Shown here in pieces: positions 36,813 through 47,039 of a stretch of DNA of 64,000 nucleotides. Source of the stretch: Pseudomonas izuensis (GTDB lineage: Bacteria > Pseudomonadota > Gammaproteobacteria > Pseudomonadales > Pseudomonadaceae); assembly GCF_009861505.1 (NCBI RefSeq), contig NZ_WTFT01000011.1, positions 123,475 to 187,474 of the forward strand. Direction: 5' to 3'. A program made the translations under genes and the position numbers. How positions within the stretch are numbered: position 1 is the first letter of the stretch; the number at the start of each line of letters is the position of its first letter. The notes beneath the pieces are model-generated. The model saw only the letters and a list, made by a program, of their open reading frames with translations. It had not been told where the DNA came from and did no database searches.

Positions 36813-39103
36813 CCCCCGAGCAGATGCGCGACACCTCTTTGCTGGAACTGTTCAGCCTGGAAGCCGAAGCCCAGACCCAGATACTGAGTGCAGGGCTCCT
36901 GGCACTGGAACGCGACCCGACCCAGGCCGATCAACTCGAATCGTGCATGCGGGCGGCACACTCGCTCAAGGGCGCGGCACGGATTGTCGGTGTCGATGCC
37001 GGGGTCAGCGTTGCCCATGTCATGGAGGATTGCCTGGTCAGCGCCCAGGAAGGGCGGCTGTACCTGCGCGCCGAGCACATCGATGCGCTGTTGCAAGGCA
37101 CCGACCTGCTGATGCGCATTGCAACGCCGAACAACATGCCGGGGTTTGCGGAAATCGAGGCGTATGTTGCCTTGATGACACGCTTGCTCGACCCTGGAGC
37201 CGTTGTTATTCCCGCCGTGGCACCTGCCGTGTCGGTGATGGCGGAGCTTCAACTCGAAGCGCTCGCACCCGGGGTCGAAGAACCGACCCCGGTCGTCGAA
37301 CTGCCTGCCGAGTCGGTGGCCGCGCCTAAACAGACCCGGCGCACCCACGAAAATGGCGAGCGCGTGTTGCGGGTCACGGCCGAGCGCCTGAACAGCCTGC
37401 TCGATCTGTCGAGCAAATCCCTGGTGGAGACCCTGCGGCTCAAGCCGCACCTGGCCGCCATGCAGCGTCTCAAACGCACGCAGAGCAACGGGCTGCGGGC
37501 GCTGGAAAACCTCAACGTTCATCTCAAGGACCATGCCCTGAGCCTTGAAGCCCGGGAAGCCCTCGATGATGCGCGCCGTTTGTTGGCCGAGTCCCAGCAA
37601 ATGCTGGTGGAGAAAAACGCCGAGCTGGACGAGTTCGCCTGGCAAGCCAGCCAGCGTGCGCAGGTGTTGTACGACACCGCCCTGGCCTGTCGCATGCGGC
37701 CGTTCGCCGATGTGTTGACCGGTCAGGTGCGCATGGTCCGTGACCTGGGCCGCAGTCTTGGCAAACAAGTGCGGCTGGAGATCGAGGGCGAGAAAACCCA
37801 GGTCGACCGCGATGTCCTGGAGAAGCTCGAAGCACCGCTGACGCACCTGCTGCGCAACGCGGTCGATCACGGTATCGAACCCCCGGAACAACGGTTGTTG
37901 GCCGGGAAACCGCAAGAAGGGGTGATTCGCTTGCGCGCCTCCCATCAGGCCGGATTGCTGGTGCTGGAACTCAGTGATGACGGCGACGGCGTCGATCTGG
38001 AAAAAGTCCGTCGCGGCATCATCGAGCGTCAGTTGTCGCCACCTGAAACGGCCGCGCAGTTGAGCGAAGAAGAACTGCTGACGTTCCTGTTCCTGCCGGG
38101 TTTCAGCCTGCGCGATAGCGTCACCGAAGTCTCCGGGCGTGGCGTCGGCCTGGACGCGGTGCAGCATATGGTCCGTCAGTTGCGCGGTGCGGTGGTTCTG
38201 GAACAGAAGGCGGGTGAGGGCAGTCGTTTCCACCTCGAAGTGCCGCTGACCCTGTCGGTGGTGCGCAGCCTGGTGGTGGAAGTCGGCGACGAGGCCTATG
38301 CCTTCCCGCTGGCCCATATCGAACGCATGTGCGATCTGGAGCCGGCGGACATCGTGCAGGTCGAAGGCCGGCAGCACTTCTGGCATGAAGGCCGGCACGT
38401 CGGGCTGGTCGCCGCCAGCCAGTTACTGCAACGCCCCGCGAGCCAGGGCAGCCAGCAGACCTTGAAAGTCGTGGTCATCCGCGAGCGCGATGCGATTTAT
38501 GGGGTGGCGGTCGAGCGCTTTATCGGCGAGCGGACCCTGGTGGTGCTGCCGCTGGATGAGCGCCTGGGCAAGGTCCAGGACATTTCCGCCGGGGCCTTGC
38601 TCGACGACGGTTCGGTGGTGCTGATCGTCGACGTCGAGGACATGCTGCGTTCGGTGGACAAACTGCTCAATACCGGGCGTCTGGAGCGCATTGCCCGGCA
38701 CAGCCATCAGGCCGCCGAAGCGGCGCGCAAGCGGATTCTGGTGGTGGACGACTCCCTGACCGTACGCGAGCTGCAACGCAAGCTGCTGATTAATCGCGGC
38801 TACGACGTGGCGGTGGCGGTCGACGGCATGGATGGCTGGAACGCCCTGCGTTCGGAGGATTTTGATCTGTTGATCACCGACATTGATATGCCGCGCATGG
38901 ACGGTATCGAACTGGTGTCGCTGTTGCGCCGGGACAACCGCCTGCAATCGCTGCCGGTGATGGTGGTGTCCTACAAGGACCGTGAGGAGGACCGCCGTCG
39001 TGGACTGGACGCCGGAGCCGACTATTATCTAGCCAAAGCCAGTTTTCATGACGACGCCCTGCTCGATGCAGTCGTTGAGCTCATAGGAGGAGCAAGGGCA
39101 TGA
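36809..39103 (+). CDS. wspE: Hybrid CheA kinase-response regulator WspE
   Basis: A 764-residue hybrid kinase. HPt domain with the phosphorylated His51 (AAHSLKGAARI), CheA dimerisation helices, HATPase (LLRNAVDHGIEPPEQR; DDGDGVDLEKVR; GRGVGLDAV), CheW-like domain, and a C-terminal receiver (VVDDSLTVRELQRK; LLITDIDMPRMDG). It phosphorylates WspR and WspF. Confidence 0.95.
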   Translation: MTPEQMRDTSLLELFSLEAEAQTQILSAGLLALERDPTQADQLESCMRAAHSLKGAARIVGVDAGVSVAHVMEDCLVSAQEGRLYLRAEHIDALLQGTDLLMRIATPNNMPGFAEIEAYVALMTRLLDPGAVVIPAVAPAVSVMAELQLEALAPGVEEPTPVVELPAESVAAPKQTRRTHENGERVLRVTAERLNSLLDLSSKSLVETLRLKPHLAAMQRLKRTQSNGLRALENLNVHLKDHALSLEAREALDDARRLLAESQQMLVEKNAELDEFAWQASQRAQVLYDTALACRMRPFADVLTGQVRMVRDLGRSLGKQVRLEIEGEKTQVDRDVLEKLEAPLTHLLRNAVDHGIEPPEQRLLAGKPQEGVIRLRASHQAGLLVLELSDDGDGVDLEKVRRGIIERQLSPPETAAQLSEEELLTFLFLPGFSLRDSVTEVSGRGVGLDAVQHMVRQLRGAVVLEQKAGEGSRFHLEVPLTLSVVRSLVVEVGDEAYAFPLAHIERMCDLEPADIVQVEGRQHFWHEGRHVGLVAASQLLQRPASQGSQQTLKVVVIRERDAIYGVAVERFIGERTLVVLPLDERLGKVQDISAGALLDDGSVVLIVDVEDMLRSVDKLLNTGRLERIARHSHQAAEAARKRILVVDDSLTVRELQRKLLINRGYDVAVAVDGMDGWNALRSEDFDLLITDIDMPRMDGIELVSLLRRDNRLQSLPVMVVSYKDREEDRRRGLDAGADYYLAKASFHDDALLDAVVELIGGARA

Positions 39104-40110
39104 AAATCGCCATCGTCAATGACATGCCCATGGCCGTGGAGGCCTTGCGCCGCGCCCTGGCTTTCGAACCTGCGCACCAGGTGATCTGGGTGGCCGGCAA
39201 TGGCAAGGAAGCCGTGCAAAAGTGCGCTGAACAGACGCCGGACCTGATCCTCATGGACTTGATCATGCCGGTGATGGACGGGGTGGAAGCGACCCGGCGG
39301 ATCATGGCCGAAACGCCCTGCGCCATTGTCATCGTCACCGTGGATCGGCAACAAAACGTACACCGCGTATTCGAAGCCATGGGCCATGGCGCGCTGGATG
39401 TGGTCGACACCCCGGCCCTCGGTGCCGGCAATGCCCAGGAAGCCGCGGCGCCCTTACTGCGCAAGATCATGAACATCGGCTGGCTGATCGGCGAAAAAAG
39501 CAAGCCGGCGCCTGGCGCACCGAGCCCGCTGCGCAGTTCCGCCTCGCGTCAGCGCCTGATCGCCATCGGCTCCTCAGCGGGCGGGCCGGCGGCGCTGGAG
39601 GTGTTGCTCAAGGGTCTGCCACGGGATTTTTCCGCCGCCATTGTGCTGGTGCAGCATGTTGATCAGGTGTTTGCCGCCGGCATGGCCGAATGGCTCGGCA
39701 GCGCCAGTGGCCTGAACGTGCGCCTGGCCAGGGAGGGCGAGTCGCCACAACGCGGCACGGTGTTGCTGGCCGGCACCAATCACCATATTCGATTATTGAA
39801 AAACGGGACGCTGGCTTACACCGCCGAACCGGTCAATGAGATTTATCGGCCCTCAATCGATGTGTTTTTCGAGAGCGTGGCCAGTTACTGGAGCGGCGAT
39901 GCGGTCGGTGTTTTGCTCACCGGCATGGGGCGTGATGGCGCGCAGGGGCTTAAACTCATGCGCCAGCAGGGCTACCTGACCATCGCACAAGACCAAAACA
40001 GCAGCGCGGTGTACGGTATGCCGAAAGCGGCCGCGGCCATCGACGCCGCCGTGGAAATACGCCCGCTGGAAAAGATAGCGCCACGATTGCTGGAGATCTT
40101 TCCAAAATGA
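39100..40110 (+). CDS. wspF: CheB-type methylesterase WspF
   Basis: A 336-residue receiver-methylesterase (phosphoacceptor D53 in LILMDLIMP; catalytic Ser in IGSSAGGPAALE; QHVDQVF and LLTGMGRDGAQG for His and Asp). It demethylates WspA and resets the pathway. The gene is intact; loss-of-function changes here are a known cause of wrinkly-spreader colonies in P. fluorescens and P. aeruginosa, so this genome should have normal feedback. Confidence 0.95.
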   Translation: MKIAIVNDMPMAVEALRRALAFEPAHQVIWVAGNGKEAVQKCAEQTPDLILMDLIMPVMDGVEATRRIMAETPCAIVIVTVDRQQNVHRVFEAMGHGALDVVDTPALGAGNAQEAAAPLLRKIMNIGWLIGEKSKPAPGAPSPLRSSASRQRLIAIGSSAGGPAALEVLLKGLPRDFSAAIVLVQHVDQVFAAGMAEWLGSASGLNVRLAREGESPQRGTVLLAGTNHHIRLLKNGTLAYTAEPVNEIYRPSIDVFFESVASYWSGDAVGVLLTGMGRDGAQGLKLMRQQGYLTIAQDQNSSAVYGMPKAAAAIDAAVEIRPLEKIAPRLLEIFPK

Positions 40111-40158
40111 CTACTATTAGCAGCAATCCTGGCCGAGGCAGTTTTCAGGTGAACGCAC

Positions 40159-41160
40159 ATGAATGATTTACAGCTCGACGACTTCAAGACTGACGAATAT
40201 GCCGCCATGGTGTTGTTGGTGGATGATCAGGCGATGATCGGCGAGGCAGTGCGACGTGGGCTGTCGAACGAAGAGAACATCGACTTTCATTTTTGCGCCG
40301 ATCCGCACCAGGCCATTGCCCATGCGGTCCGCATCAAGCCGACGGTGATCCTGCAGGATCTGGTCATGCCCGGTCTGGACGGCCTGAGCCTGGTGCGTGA
40401 ATACCGCAATCATCCGGCGACCAAGGACATTCCGATCATCGTCCTGTCGACCAAGGAAGACCCGCTGATCAAGAGTGCGGCGTTCGCGGCCGGGGCCAAC
40501 GATTACTTGGTCAAACTGCCGGACAACATCGAACTGGTCGCGCGTATTCGCTATCACTCGCGCTCCTACATGACGCTGTTGCAGCGTGATGCGGCGTACC
40601 GCGCGTTGCGGGTCAGTCAGCAGCAGTTGCTCGATACCAACCTGGTGCTGCAGCGGCTGATGAACTCGGACGGCCTGACCGGGTTGTCGAACCGCCGGCA
40701 TTTCGACGAGTACATGGAGCTTGAATGGCGCCGCTCACTGCGTGAGCAAAGCCAATTGTCGCTGCTGATGATCGACGTGGACTACTTCAAGACCTACAAC
40801 GACACCTTTGGCCACCTGGAAGGCGACGAGGCCCTGCGCAAGGTCGCCACGGCGATCCGCGACGCCAGTGCCCGGCCTTCCGACCTGCCGGCCCGTTACG
40901 GCGGTGAAGAGTTTGCCCTGGTGCTGCCCAATACCTCCCAGGGCGGTGCGCGTCTGGTGGCGGAAAAACTGCGCATGACCGTGGAAGCCTTGAAGATCCC
41001 GCACAGTTCCCCGACCGAGGGATCGAACCTGACCATCAGCATCGGCCTGTCGACCATCACCCCGACGGCGGGCAGTCATTGCCGGGAATTGATCTCGGCG
41101 GCGGACAAGGGGCTGTACCTGGCGAAGAACAATGGGCGCAATCAGGTAGGCATCGGCTGA
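40159..41160 (+). CDS. wspR: Diguanylate cyclase response regulator WspR
   Basis: A 333-residue REC-GGDEF protein. The receiver has D67 ([12 protein letters not shown]), the active site is GGEEF (248-252), and an RPSD I-site (239-242) for product inhibition lies five residues before it. When phosphorylated by WspE it makes c-di-GMP and promotes attachment and exopolysaccharide. It starts 48 bp after wspF. Confidence 0.95.
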   Translation: MNDLQLDDFKTDEYAAMVLLVDDQAMIGEAVRRGLSNEENIDFHFCADPHQAIAHAVRIKPTVILQDLVMPGLDGLSLVREYRNHPATKDIPIIVLSTKEDPLIKSAAFAAGANDYLVKLPDNIELVARIRYHSRSYMTLLQRDAAYRALRVSQQQLLDTNLVLQRLMNSDGLTGLSNRRHFDEYMELEWRRSLREQSQLSLLMIDVDYFKTYNDTFGHLEGDEALRKVATAIRDASARPSDLPARYGGEEFALVLPNTSQGGARLVAEKLRMTVEALKIPHSSPTEGSNLTISIGLSTITPTAGSHCRELISAADKGLYLAKNNGRNQVGIG

Positions 41161-41170
41161 TTCTAATCAC

Positions 41171-41262
41171 CTGTAGGAGCTGGCTTGCCAGCGAAAGCGA
41201 TCTGTCAGGCGACGAATACATCGACTGTCAGGCCCCCATCGCGGGCAAGCCCGGCTCCCACA
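41171..41262. repeat. REP pair (inverted, divergent arms)
   Basis: A GTAGGAGCTGGCTTGCCAGCGAAAG unit followed, in opposite orientation, by a unit of the other subtype (CGCGGGCAAGCCCGGCTCCCAC), so this pair mixes two REP families. It lies 11 bp after wspR. Confidence 0.85.
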
Positions 41263-41342
41263 TTGATCTCCATCGTTGCAAAGATCGCCTGCGAGGCATG
41301 GCTTTTCGGCCAAGCGGACTGCCGTTTGCGGCCGTTTGCCGT

Positions 41343-41348
41343 TATACT
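41343..41348 (+). promoter_or_regulatory. Possible -10 element of prfB
   Basis: TATACT, 39 bp upstream of the prfB ATG; no convincing -35 is seen at 16-18 bp. Confidence 0.35.
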
Positions 41349-41387
41349 CGCCGGCTTTCAAAAGTTCGCCAACGAGTGCTGCCCGCC

Positions 41388-42483
41388 ATGGAAATCAACC
41401 CGATCCTGAACACCATCAAGGACCTGTCCGAGCGCTCCGAAACTATTCGGGGGTATCTTTGACTACGATCAAAAGCATGAGCGTCTGACCGAAGTCAACC
41501 GCGAGCTTGAAGATCCGAGTGTCTGGAACAAACCTGAATACGCCCAGGAGTTGGGTCGCGAGCGCGCTGCGCTGGCGCAAATCGTCGAAACCCTGGACGA
41601 GCTGAACACCGGTCTGGCCGATTGCCGTGACCTGCTGGACATGGCCGTCGAAGAAAACGACGAAGGCGCAGTGGGCGATGTCGTCGCCGAGCTGGCCCGT
41701 CTTGAGGAAAGTCTGGCCAAGCTGGAATTCCGCCGCATGTTCAGCCACGAAATGGACCCGAACAACGCCTACCTGGACATCCAGGCCGGCTCCGGCGGCA
41801 CCGAAGCCCAGGACTGGGCCAACATCCTGCTGCGCATGTACCTGCGCTGGGCTGACAAACGCGGCTTCGACGCGACCATCATGGAGCTGTCGGCCGGTGA
41901 AGTCGCCGGGATCAAGGGTGCTACCGTGCACATCAAGGGCGAATACGCCTTTGGCTGGCTGCGTACCGAGATCGGCGTACACCGTCTGGTGCGCAAGAGC
42001 CCGTTCGACTCCGGCAACCGTCGCCACACGTCGTTCTCCGCCGTGTTCGTCTCGCCAGAGATCGATGACAAGGTGGAAATCGAGATCAACCCGGCGGACC
42101 TGCGGATCGACACCTATCGTTCCTCCGGTGCCGGTGGTCAGCACGTTAACACCACCGACTCGGCCGTACGTATCACCCACGTACCGACCAACACCGTGGT
42201 CAGCTGCCAGAACGAACGTTCCCAGCACGCCAACAAGGACACCGCCATGAAAATGCTGCGGGCCAAGTTGTACGAGCAGGAAATGCAGAAGCGCAACGCC
42301 GCTTCCCAGGCGCTGGAAGACACCAAGTCGGATATCGGCTGGGGTCACCAGATCCGTTCTTATGTGCTCGATGCGTCGCGGATCAAGGATCTGCGCACCA
42401 ACATTGAACGCAGCGATTGCGACAAGGTGCTCGACGGCGATATCGACGAATACCTGATGGCCAGCCTGAAATCTGGCATTTAA
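41388..42483 (+). CDS. prfB: Peptide chain release factor 2, programmed +1 frameshift
   Basis: RF2 (364 residues) terminates translation at UGA/UAA. The 5' frame runs from ATG 41388 for 24 codons to CTT TGA at 41457-41462; a +1 shift skipping base 41460 continues as CTT GAC TAC into the main frame. The GGGGGTAT just upstream is the anti-Shine-Dalgarno-like stimulator, and TATCTTTGAC is the conserved slip site. Further on are the SPF codon-recognition motif ([10 protein letters not shown]) and GGQ ([10 protein letters not shown]). The in-frame TGA lets RF2 control its own level. The coding sequence is join(41388..41459,41461..42483). Confidence 0.97.
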
Positions 42484-42516
42484 GGCACGCAATACGGGAT
42501 CGGCTTACCCCTGATC

Positions 42517-42545
42517 CCTGTAGGAGCTGGCTTGCCAGCGATCCC
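42517..42545. repeat. Single REP unit
   Basis: One GTAGGAGCTGGCTTGCCAGCGA unit in the 109-bp gap between prfB and lysS. Confidence 0.75.
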
Positions 42546-42592
42546 CGGCCGCAGGCCGGGGGCAACGAACCCGTGATGGAATATTTAAAGAC

Positions 42593-44095
42593 ATGAGCGA
42601 CCTAGAACTCGACCCGCAAGCCCTGCAACAGGAAGAAAACTCCCTGATCGCCCTGCGCAAGGAAAAGCTTGCTGCCGAGCGCGCCAAGGGCAATGCCTTC
42701 CCCAACGACTTCCGCCGCGAAAACTACTGCGAGCAACTGCAGAAACAGTACGCGGACAAGACCAAGGAAGAGCTGGCAGAGGCTGCGATCCCGGTCAAGG
42801 TTGCCGGTCGCATCATGCTCAACCGTGGCTCGTTCATGGTGATCCAGGACATGACCGGGCGAATCCAGGTCTACGTCAACCGCAAGACCCTGTCCGAAGA
42901 AACCCTGGCCGCGGTGAAAACCTGGGACATGGGCGACATCATCGCCGCCGAAGGCACCCTGGCCCGTTCCGGCAAGGGCGACCTGTACGTTGAAATGACC
43001 AACGTGCGCCTGCTGACCAAATCCCTGCGCCCGTTGCCGGACAAGCACCACGGCCTGACTGACACCGAACAACGCTACCGCCAGCGCTACGTTGACCTGA
43101 TCGTCAACGAAGACGTGCGCCAGACGTTCCGCGTGCGTTCGCAAGTCATCGCCCACATCCGCAGCTTCCTGATGAAGCGCGACTTCCTGGAAGTGGAAAC
43201 GCCGATGCTGCAAACCATTCCGGGCGGCGCGGCAGCCAAGCCGTTCGAAACCCACCACAATGCGCTGGACATGGGCATGTTCCTGCGTATCGCCCCGGAG
43301 CTGTACCTGAAGCGGCTTGTTGTTGGCGGATTTGAAAAAGTGTTCGAGATCAACCGCAACTTCCGTAACGAAGGCGTTTCGACCCGTCACAACCCTGAAT
43401 TCACCATGTTGGAGTTCTACCAGGCTTACGCCGACTACGAAGACAACATGGACCTGACCGAAGAACTGTTCCGTGAACTGGCGCAGTTGGTCCTGGGCAG
43501 CACCGACGTGCCGTACGGCGACAAGGTGTTCCACTTCGGCGAGCCGTTCGTGCGTCTGTCGGTGTTCGACTCGATCCTCAAGTACAACCCCGAGCTGACC
43601 GCTGACGACCTGAACGACATCGACAAGGCCCGTGACATCGCCAAGAAGGCCGGTGCCAAGGTGCTGGGCTTCGAAGGCCTGGGCAAACTGCAGGTGATGA
43701 TTTTCGAAGAGCTGGTCGAGCACAAGCTGGAGCAGCCGCACTTCATCACCCAGTACCCGTTCGAAGTGTCGCCGCTGGCCCGTCGTAACGACGAGAACCC
43801 GAACGTCACCGACCGTTTCGAACTGTTCATTGGTGGTCGTGAAATCGCCAACGCCTATTCCGAGTTGAACGACGCGGAAGACCAGGCCGAGCGTTTCATG
43901 GCGCAGGTGGCCGACAAGGACGCCGGCGACGACGAAGCCATGCACTACGACGCCGACTTCGTTCGCGCGCTGGAGTACGGCATGCCGCCAACGGCGGGTG
44001 AGGGTATCGGCATCGACCGCCTGGTGATGTTGCTGACCAACTCACCGTCGATCCGCGACGTGATCCTGTTCCCGCACATGCGGCCGCAAGCGTAA
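42593..44095 (+). CDS. lysS: Lysyl-tRNA synthetase (class II)
   Basis: A 500-residue class II synthetase that charges tRNA-Lys. N-terminal OB-fold anticodon domain ([24 protein letters not shown]), motif 2 [24 protein letters not shown] and motif 3 [14 protein letters not shown] are all present. It follows prfB as in E. coli. Confidence 0.97.
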   Translation: MSDLELDPQALQQEENSLIALRKEKLAAERAKGNAFPNDFRRENYCEQLQKQYADKTKEELAEAAIPVKVAGRIMLNRGSFMVIQDMTGRIQVYVNRKTLSEETLAAVKTWDMGDIIAAEGTLARSGKGDLYVEMTNVRLLTKSLRPLPDKHHGLTDTEQRYRQRYVDLIVNEDVRQTFRVRSQVIAHIRSFLMKRDFLEVETPMLQTIPGGAAAKPFETHHNALDMGMFLRIAPELYLKRLVVGGFEKVFEINRNFRNEGVSTRHNPEFTMLEFYQAYADYEDNMDLTEELFRELAQLVLGSTDVPYGDKVFHFGEPFVRLSVFDSILKYNPELTADDLNDIDKARDIAKKAGAKVLGFEGLGKLQVMIFEELVEHKLEQPHFITQYPFEVSPLARRNDENPNVTDRFELFIGGREIANAYSELNDAEDQAERFMAQVADKDAGDDEAMHYDADFVRALEYGMPPTAGEGIGIDRLVMLLTNSPSIRDVILFPHMRPQA

Positions 44096-44104
44096 GTGTT
44101 TCAA

Positions 44105-44134
44105 CTAAAAAGCCGCCTGACATGGGCGGCTTTT
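44105..44134 (+). terminator. Rho-independent terminator of lysS
   Basis: AAAAAGCCGCC, TGACAT loop, GGGCGGCTTTTTATT: a strong GC stem followed by a T-run, 10 bp after the lysS stop. Confidence 0.9.
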
Positions 44135-44198
44135 TATTGCCTGTCTGGTACAAACGTATCAATTGGTTACTTTTGAAGTAGAGAGAGGAATTCCCGTC

Positions 44199-44915
44199 GT
44201 GAAGCATGCATTGGCTCAAGAAGGTGCAGCGGGTATCGCCACTGCGGTCGCTGAGAGTGTTCAGTACCAGGGTCGCAAGGCCAGCCGACAGGGCAGCGAG
44301 CAGCGGCGACAGGAGATTCTCGATGCCGCGATGCGCATTGTCGTACGCGATGGCGTGCGTGCCGTGCGCCATCGGGCAGTGGCTGCCGAGGCCAATGTGC
44401 CGCTGTCGGCGACCACCTACTACTTCAAGGACATCGATGACCTGCTCACCGATACCTTCGCCCAATATGTCGAACGCAGCGCGGCCTACATGGCCAAGCT
44501 GTGGGTGAACAACGAAGGTCTGTTGCGGGACATGATTGCCAGCGGCGACGGCAGCCCGCAGGCGCGCTCGCACCTGGCCGACCAGATTGCACGGCTGATG
44601 ACCGACTATGTTCACCGGCAACTGGTCACCCGTCGCGAGCACTTGATGGCCGAGCAGGCATTCCGCCAGGAGGCGCTGCTGAATCCGCGCCTGGCCAGGC
44701 TGGTGCGTTCGCACCAGCAGATTCTCCTGCAGGGCTCCTGCCAGCTTTTTCAGGTATTGGGTTCCCGCGAGCCACAACAGGATGCCAAAGTGTTGACGGC
44801 TATAATCGGACGGATGGAATATCAGGGCCTGCTCAACGATACCGAGCCGGCGGCCGAAGAGGAAATGCTCGGCATACTCACGCGTTATATGCATTTGGTG
44901 CTGGCTTCGGTTTAA
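44199..44915 (+). CDS. TetR-family transcriptional regulator
   Basis: A 238-residue TetR regulator with an N-terminal extension of about 40 residues before the helix-turn-helix (QEILDAAMRIVVRDGVRAVRHRAVAAEANVPLSATTYYFKDIDDL). The GTG at 44199 has GAGAGGAA about 8 nt upstream and is preferred to the ATG at 44163, which has no ribosome site. Its position after lysS matches PA3699 of P. aeruginosa. Ligand and targets are unknown. Confidence 0.85.
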   Translation: MKHALAQEGAAGIATAVAESVQYQGRKASRQGSEQRRQEILDAAMRIVVRDGVRAVRHRAVAAEANVPLSATTYYFKDIDDLLTDTFAQYVERSAAYMAKLWVNNEGLLRDMIASGDGSPQARSHLADQIARLMTDYVHRQLVTRREHLMAEQAFRQEALLNPRLARLVRSHQQILLQGSCQLFQVLGSREPQQDAKVLTAIIGRMEYQGLLNDTEPAAEEEMLGILTRYMHLVLASV

Positions 44916-44917
44916 TC

Positions 44918-45007
44918 CCTGTAGGAGCGAGCCTGCTTGCGATGGTCTGATATTCAACATTTATGTTGTCTGACACACCGCCATCGCGAGCAGGCTCGCT
45001 CCTACAG
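44918..45007. repeat. REP pair (inverted)
   Basis: Two GTAGGAGCGAGCCTGCTTGCGATGG-type units facing each other just after the TetR gene. Confidence 0.9.
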
Positions 45008-45039
45008 AGGACAGCGTTGTGTTCAAAAGGGAGTGTTGA

Positions 45040-45594
45040 ATGAAAGCCTGGCGTGTCGTAGCGATCGCCTTGTCGATCCTGCTGCTCAGTGGCTGCCTGG
45101 TGACCTTCAAGGAGCCACTGCCCACCAGCGAGCCCGCGCCCAAGGGGTTGCTCGGCAAATGGACCAGCACCAACGCCTGGGGTGAGCCACTCAACCTGGA
45201 ACTGACGCGCGTCGGCGACAATCGCTATCAGGCGGTCAGCTACTTCAGAGCCAAACCCAGGGAACGCGAGGCTTATCCGTTCACGGTGTCGCGCCACGGC
45301 AGCCGCTGGTATCTCTCGGCGAAAGTGCCGGCACAATTCGGCGGGCATTTCACCATTGCCGGGTTCGAGCTCACCGACAAGCATGAGCTGGTGGTGTACA
45401 ACCTCGACCTCGAGCAGATCAAACAGGCACTTGGGCAGCAAGCGCTCAGCGGCCAAGGCTTCCAGACCGACGACGGCGAGGGCGTGTTGATCGACAGCCG
45501 GATTGACCAGGTGTCCGCTTATCTGGACGACCCGGCCAATTCCGATGTGTTCGTCGAAGCGGTACGCTATCAGCGCCAGGCCAAAGCCAAATAA
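45040..45594 (+). CDS. Predicted lipoprotein of unknown function
   Basis: A 184-residue protein with a lipoprotein signal (LLLSGC, lipidated Cys at 19) followed by a compact beta-rich region (GLLGKWTSTNAWGEPLNLELTRVGDNRYQAVSYF). A GGGAG lies just upstream. No enzyme motif is seen. It precedes the QEGLA-motif gene by 25 bp and is probably co-transcribed with it. Confidence 0.75.
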   Translation: MKAWRVVAIALSILLLSGCLVTFKEPLPTSEPAPKGLLGKWTSTNAWGEPLNLELTRVGDNRYQAVSYFRAKPREREAYPFTVSRHGSRWYLSAKVPAQFGGHFTIAGFELTDKHELVVYNLDLEQIKQALGQQALSGQGFQTDDGEGVLIDSRIDQVSAYLDDPANSDVFVEAVRYQRQAKAK

Positions 45595-45619
45595 TCAGCA
45601 TGTTTTTCAGGAGTTTCCG

Positions 45620-46897
45620 GTGGACGATTACCAGCAGTCGATACGCATTCTGTCTGATCGCATTGTGCTGGCGCAGACGCCGATCCGCGTCCTCGATGCG
45701 GTCAAATGGGACGACACCATCCGCAAAGGTTTCCTCAAGGCCAAAGGCAAGGAAATGCCGGCGGTGGACCGCGACTACTACCTCAACCGGCCGTTGACCT
45801 TCGACTCCAGCAAAGTGAAGCTGGAATTCCAGAATATCGAACGTGACATCACCCGCCAGCTCGGTCAGTTCAACCCGGTCGGCCAGATCATGCGCCGCAT
45901 GTGCAAGGAATACCGGATGGTGGTGCGCATGCTTGAAGCGCGCGGCACCGAGGATTTCGGTCTGATTTCCCAGGAGCTGTACGGTGCCGCCTCCGACGCG
46001 TTCCATGCCGGTGACCCGACCCTGTCCGACCTGGGCATGATGTTGTCCGAATACCTGAACAACATCGACGGCCGTGGCGACCTGAAGGATGAACCGAAGA
46101 CGCTGACCGCCAAGGAGGCCGTCGAGATGCTGCAGCATCGCTTGAACAAGGTGTTTGGCGAAGCCGAGGAAACCATCCGGGTGTTCGAGTCCGACGGGAT
46201 CGTCGCCGATGCGGCGGCCGGCGCGGACTACATCAAGATCCGCACCGACGCGATGTTCAACCAGCGCGATGTGCGCGCGCTGGAGGTTCATGAAGGGTTG
46301 GTGCACGTCGGCACCACCCTCAATGGCCTGAACCAGCCGATCTGCACCTTCCTGGCCAAGGGCCCGCCCTCGTCGACGGTGACCCAGGAAGGCCTGGCGA
46401 TCCTGATGGAGATCATCACCTTTGCCTCTTATCCCAGTCGTCTGCGCAAACTGACCAACCGCACCCGCGCCATTCACATGGTGGAGGAGGGTGCGGATTT
46501 CCTGCAGGTGTTCGAGTTCTTCCGCGAACAAGGCTTCGAGATGCCCGAGAGCTACAGCAACGCCAGCCGCGTGTTCCGCGGCTCGACGCCGACAGGTCTG
46601 CCCTTTACCAAAGACTTGTCCTACCTCAAGGGCTTCATCATGATTTACAACTACATTCAACTGGCTGTGCGCAAAGGCAAGCTGGAGCAGATTCCGCTAC
46701 TGTTTTGCGGCAAGACGACGCTGGAAGACATGCGCACCTTGCGCCAGTTGGTGGACGAAGGAATGGTGGTGCCGCCCAAGTATTTGCCGGAACAGTTCCG
46801 CGACATGAACGCGCTGTCGGCATGGATGTGCTTCTCCAACTTCCTCAACCATTTGAGCCTGGACCGGATCGAGGCGGATTACTCCAACATCCTGTGA
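45620..46897 (+). CDS. QEGLA-motif protein (DUF1704, putative metallopeptidase)
   Basis: A 425-residue protein of the DUF1704 family, often annotated as 'flavohemoglobin expression-modulating QEGLA motif protein'. It has ALEVHEGLVHVGTTLNG, an HExxxH-like metal-binding helix, and VTQEGLAILME, the name-giving motif. The family is related to MATCAP-type tubulin carboxypeptidases, so a peptidase function is possible. It starts at GTG 45620 with AGGAG upstream (45609-45613); an ATG-started frame from 45503 lies inside the preceding gene. Confidence 0.82.
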   Translation: MDDYQQSIRILSDRIVLAQTPIRVLDAVKWDDTIRKGFLKAKGKEMPAVDRDYYLNRPLTFDSSKVKLEFQNIERDITRQLGQFNPVGQIMRRMCKEYRMVVRMLEARGTEDFGLISQELYGAASDAFHAGDPTLSDLGMMLSEYLNNIDGRGDLKDEPKTLTAKEAVEMLQHRLNKVFGEAEETIRVFESDGIVADAAAGADYIKIRTDAMFNQRDVRALEVHEGLVHVGTTLNGLNQPICTFLAKGPPSSTVTQEGLAILMEIITFASYPSRLRKLTNRTRAIHMVEEGADFLQVFEFFREQGFEMPESYSNASRVFRGSTPTGLPFTKDLSYLKGFIMIYNYIQLAVRKGKLEQIPLLFCGKTTLEDMRTLRQLVDEGMVVPPKYLPEQFRDMNALSAWMCFSNFLNHLSLDRIEADYSNIL

Positions 46898-46907
46898 ACA
46901 ACGTCTC

Positions 46908-47002
46908 CTGTAGGAGCAAAGCTTGCTCGCGATGACGGCATTACATTCAACAGGTGTATTGCCTGACACACCGCTATCGCGAGCAAGCTTTGCTCCTACA
47001 GG
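46908..47002. repeat. REP pair (inverted)
   Basis: Two GTAGGAGCAAAGCTTGCTCGCGATG units facing each other, 10 bp after the QEGLA gene. Confidence 0.9.
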
Positions 47003-47039
47003 TCTAGTGTTACCTCCCACTTTCGCGAGGTTTCAACGG

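Noticed and set aside
41388..41462. prfB as a frameshifted pseudogene
   Set aside because: The slip site CTTTGAC and its upstream G-rich stimulator are the known programmed frameshift; the rest of the protein is intact.
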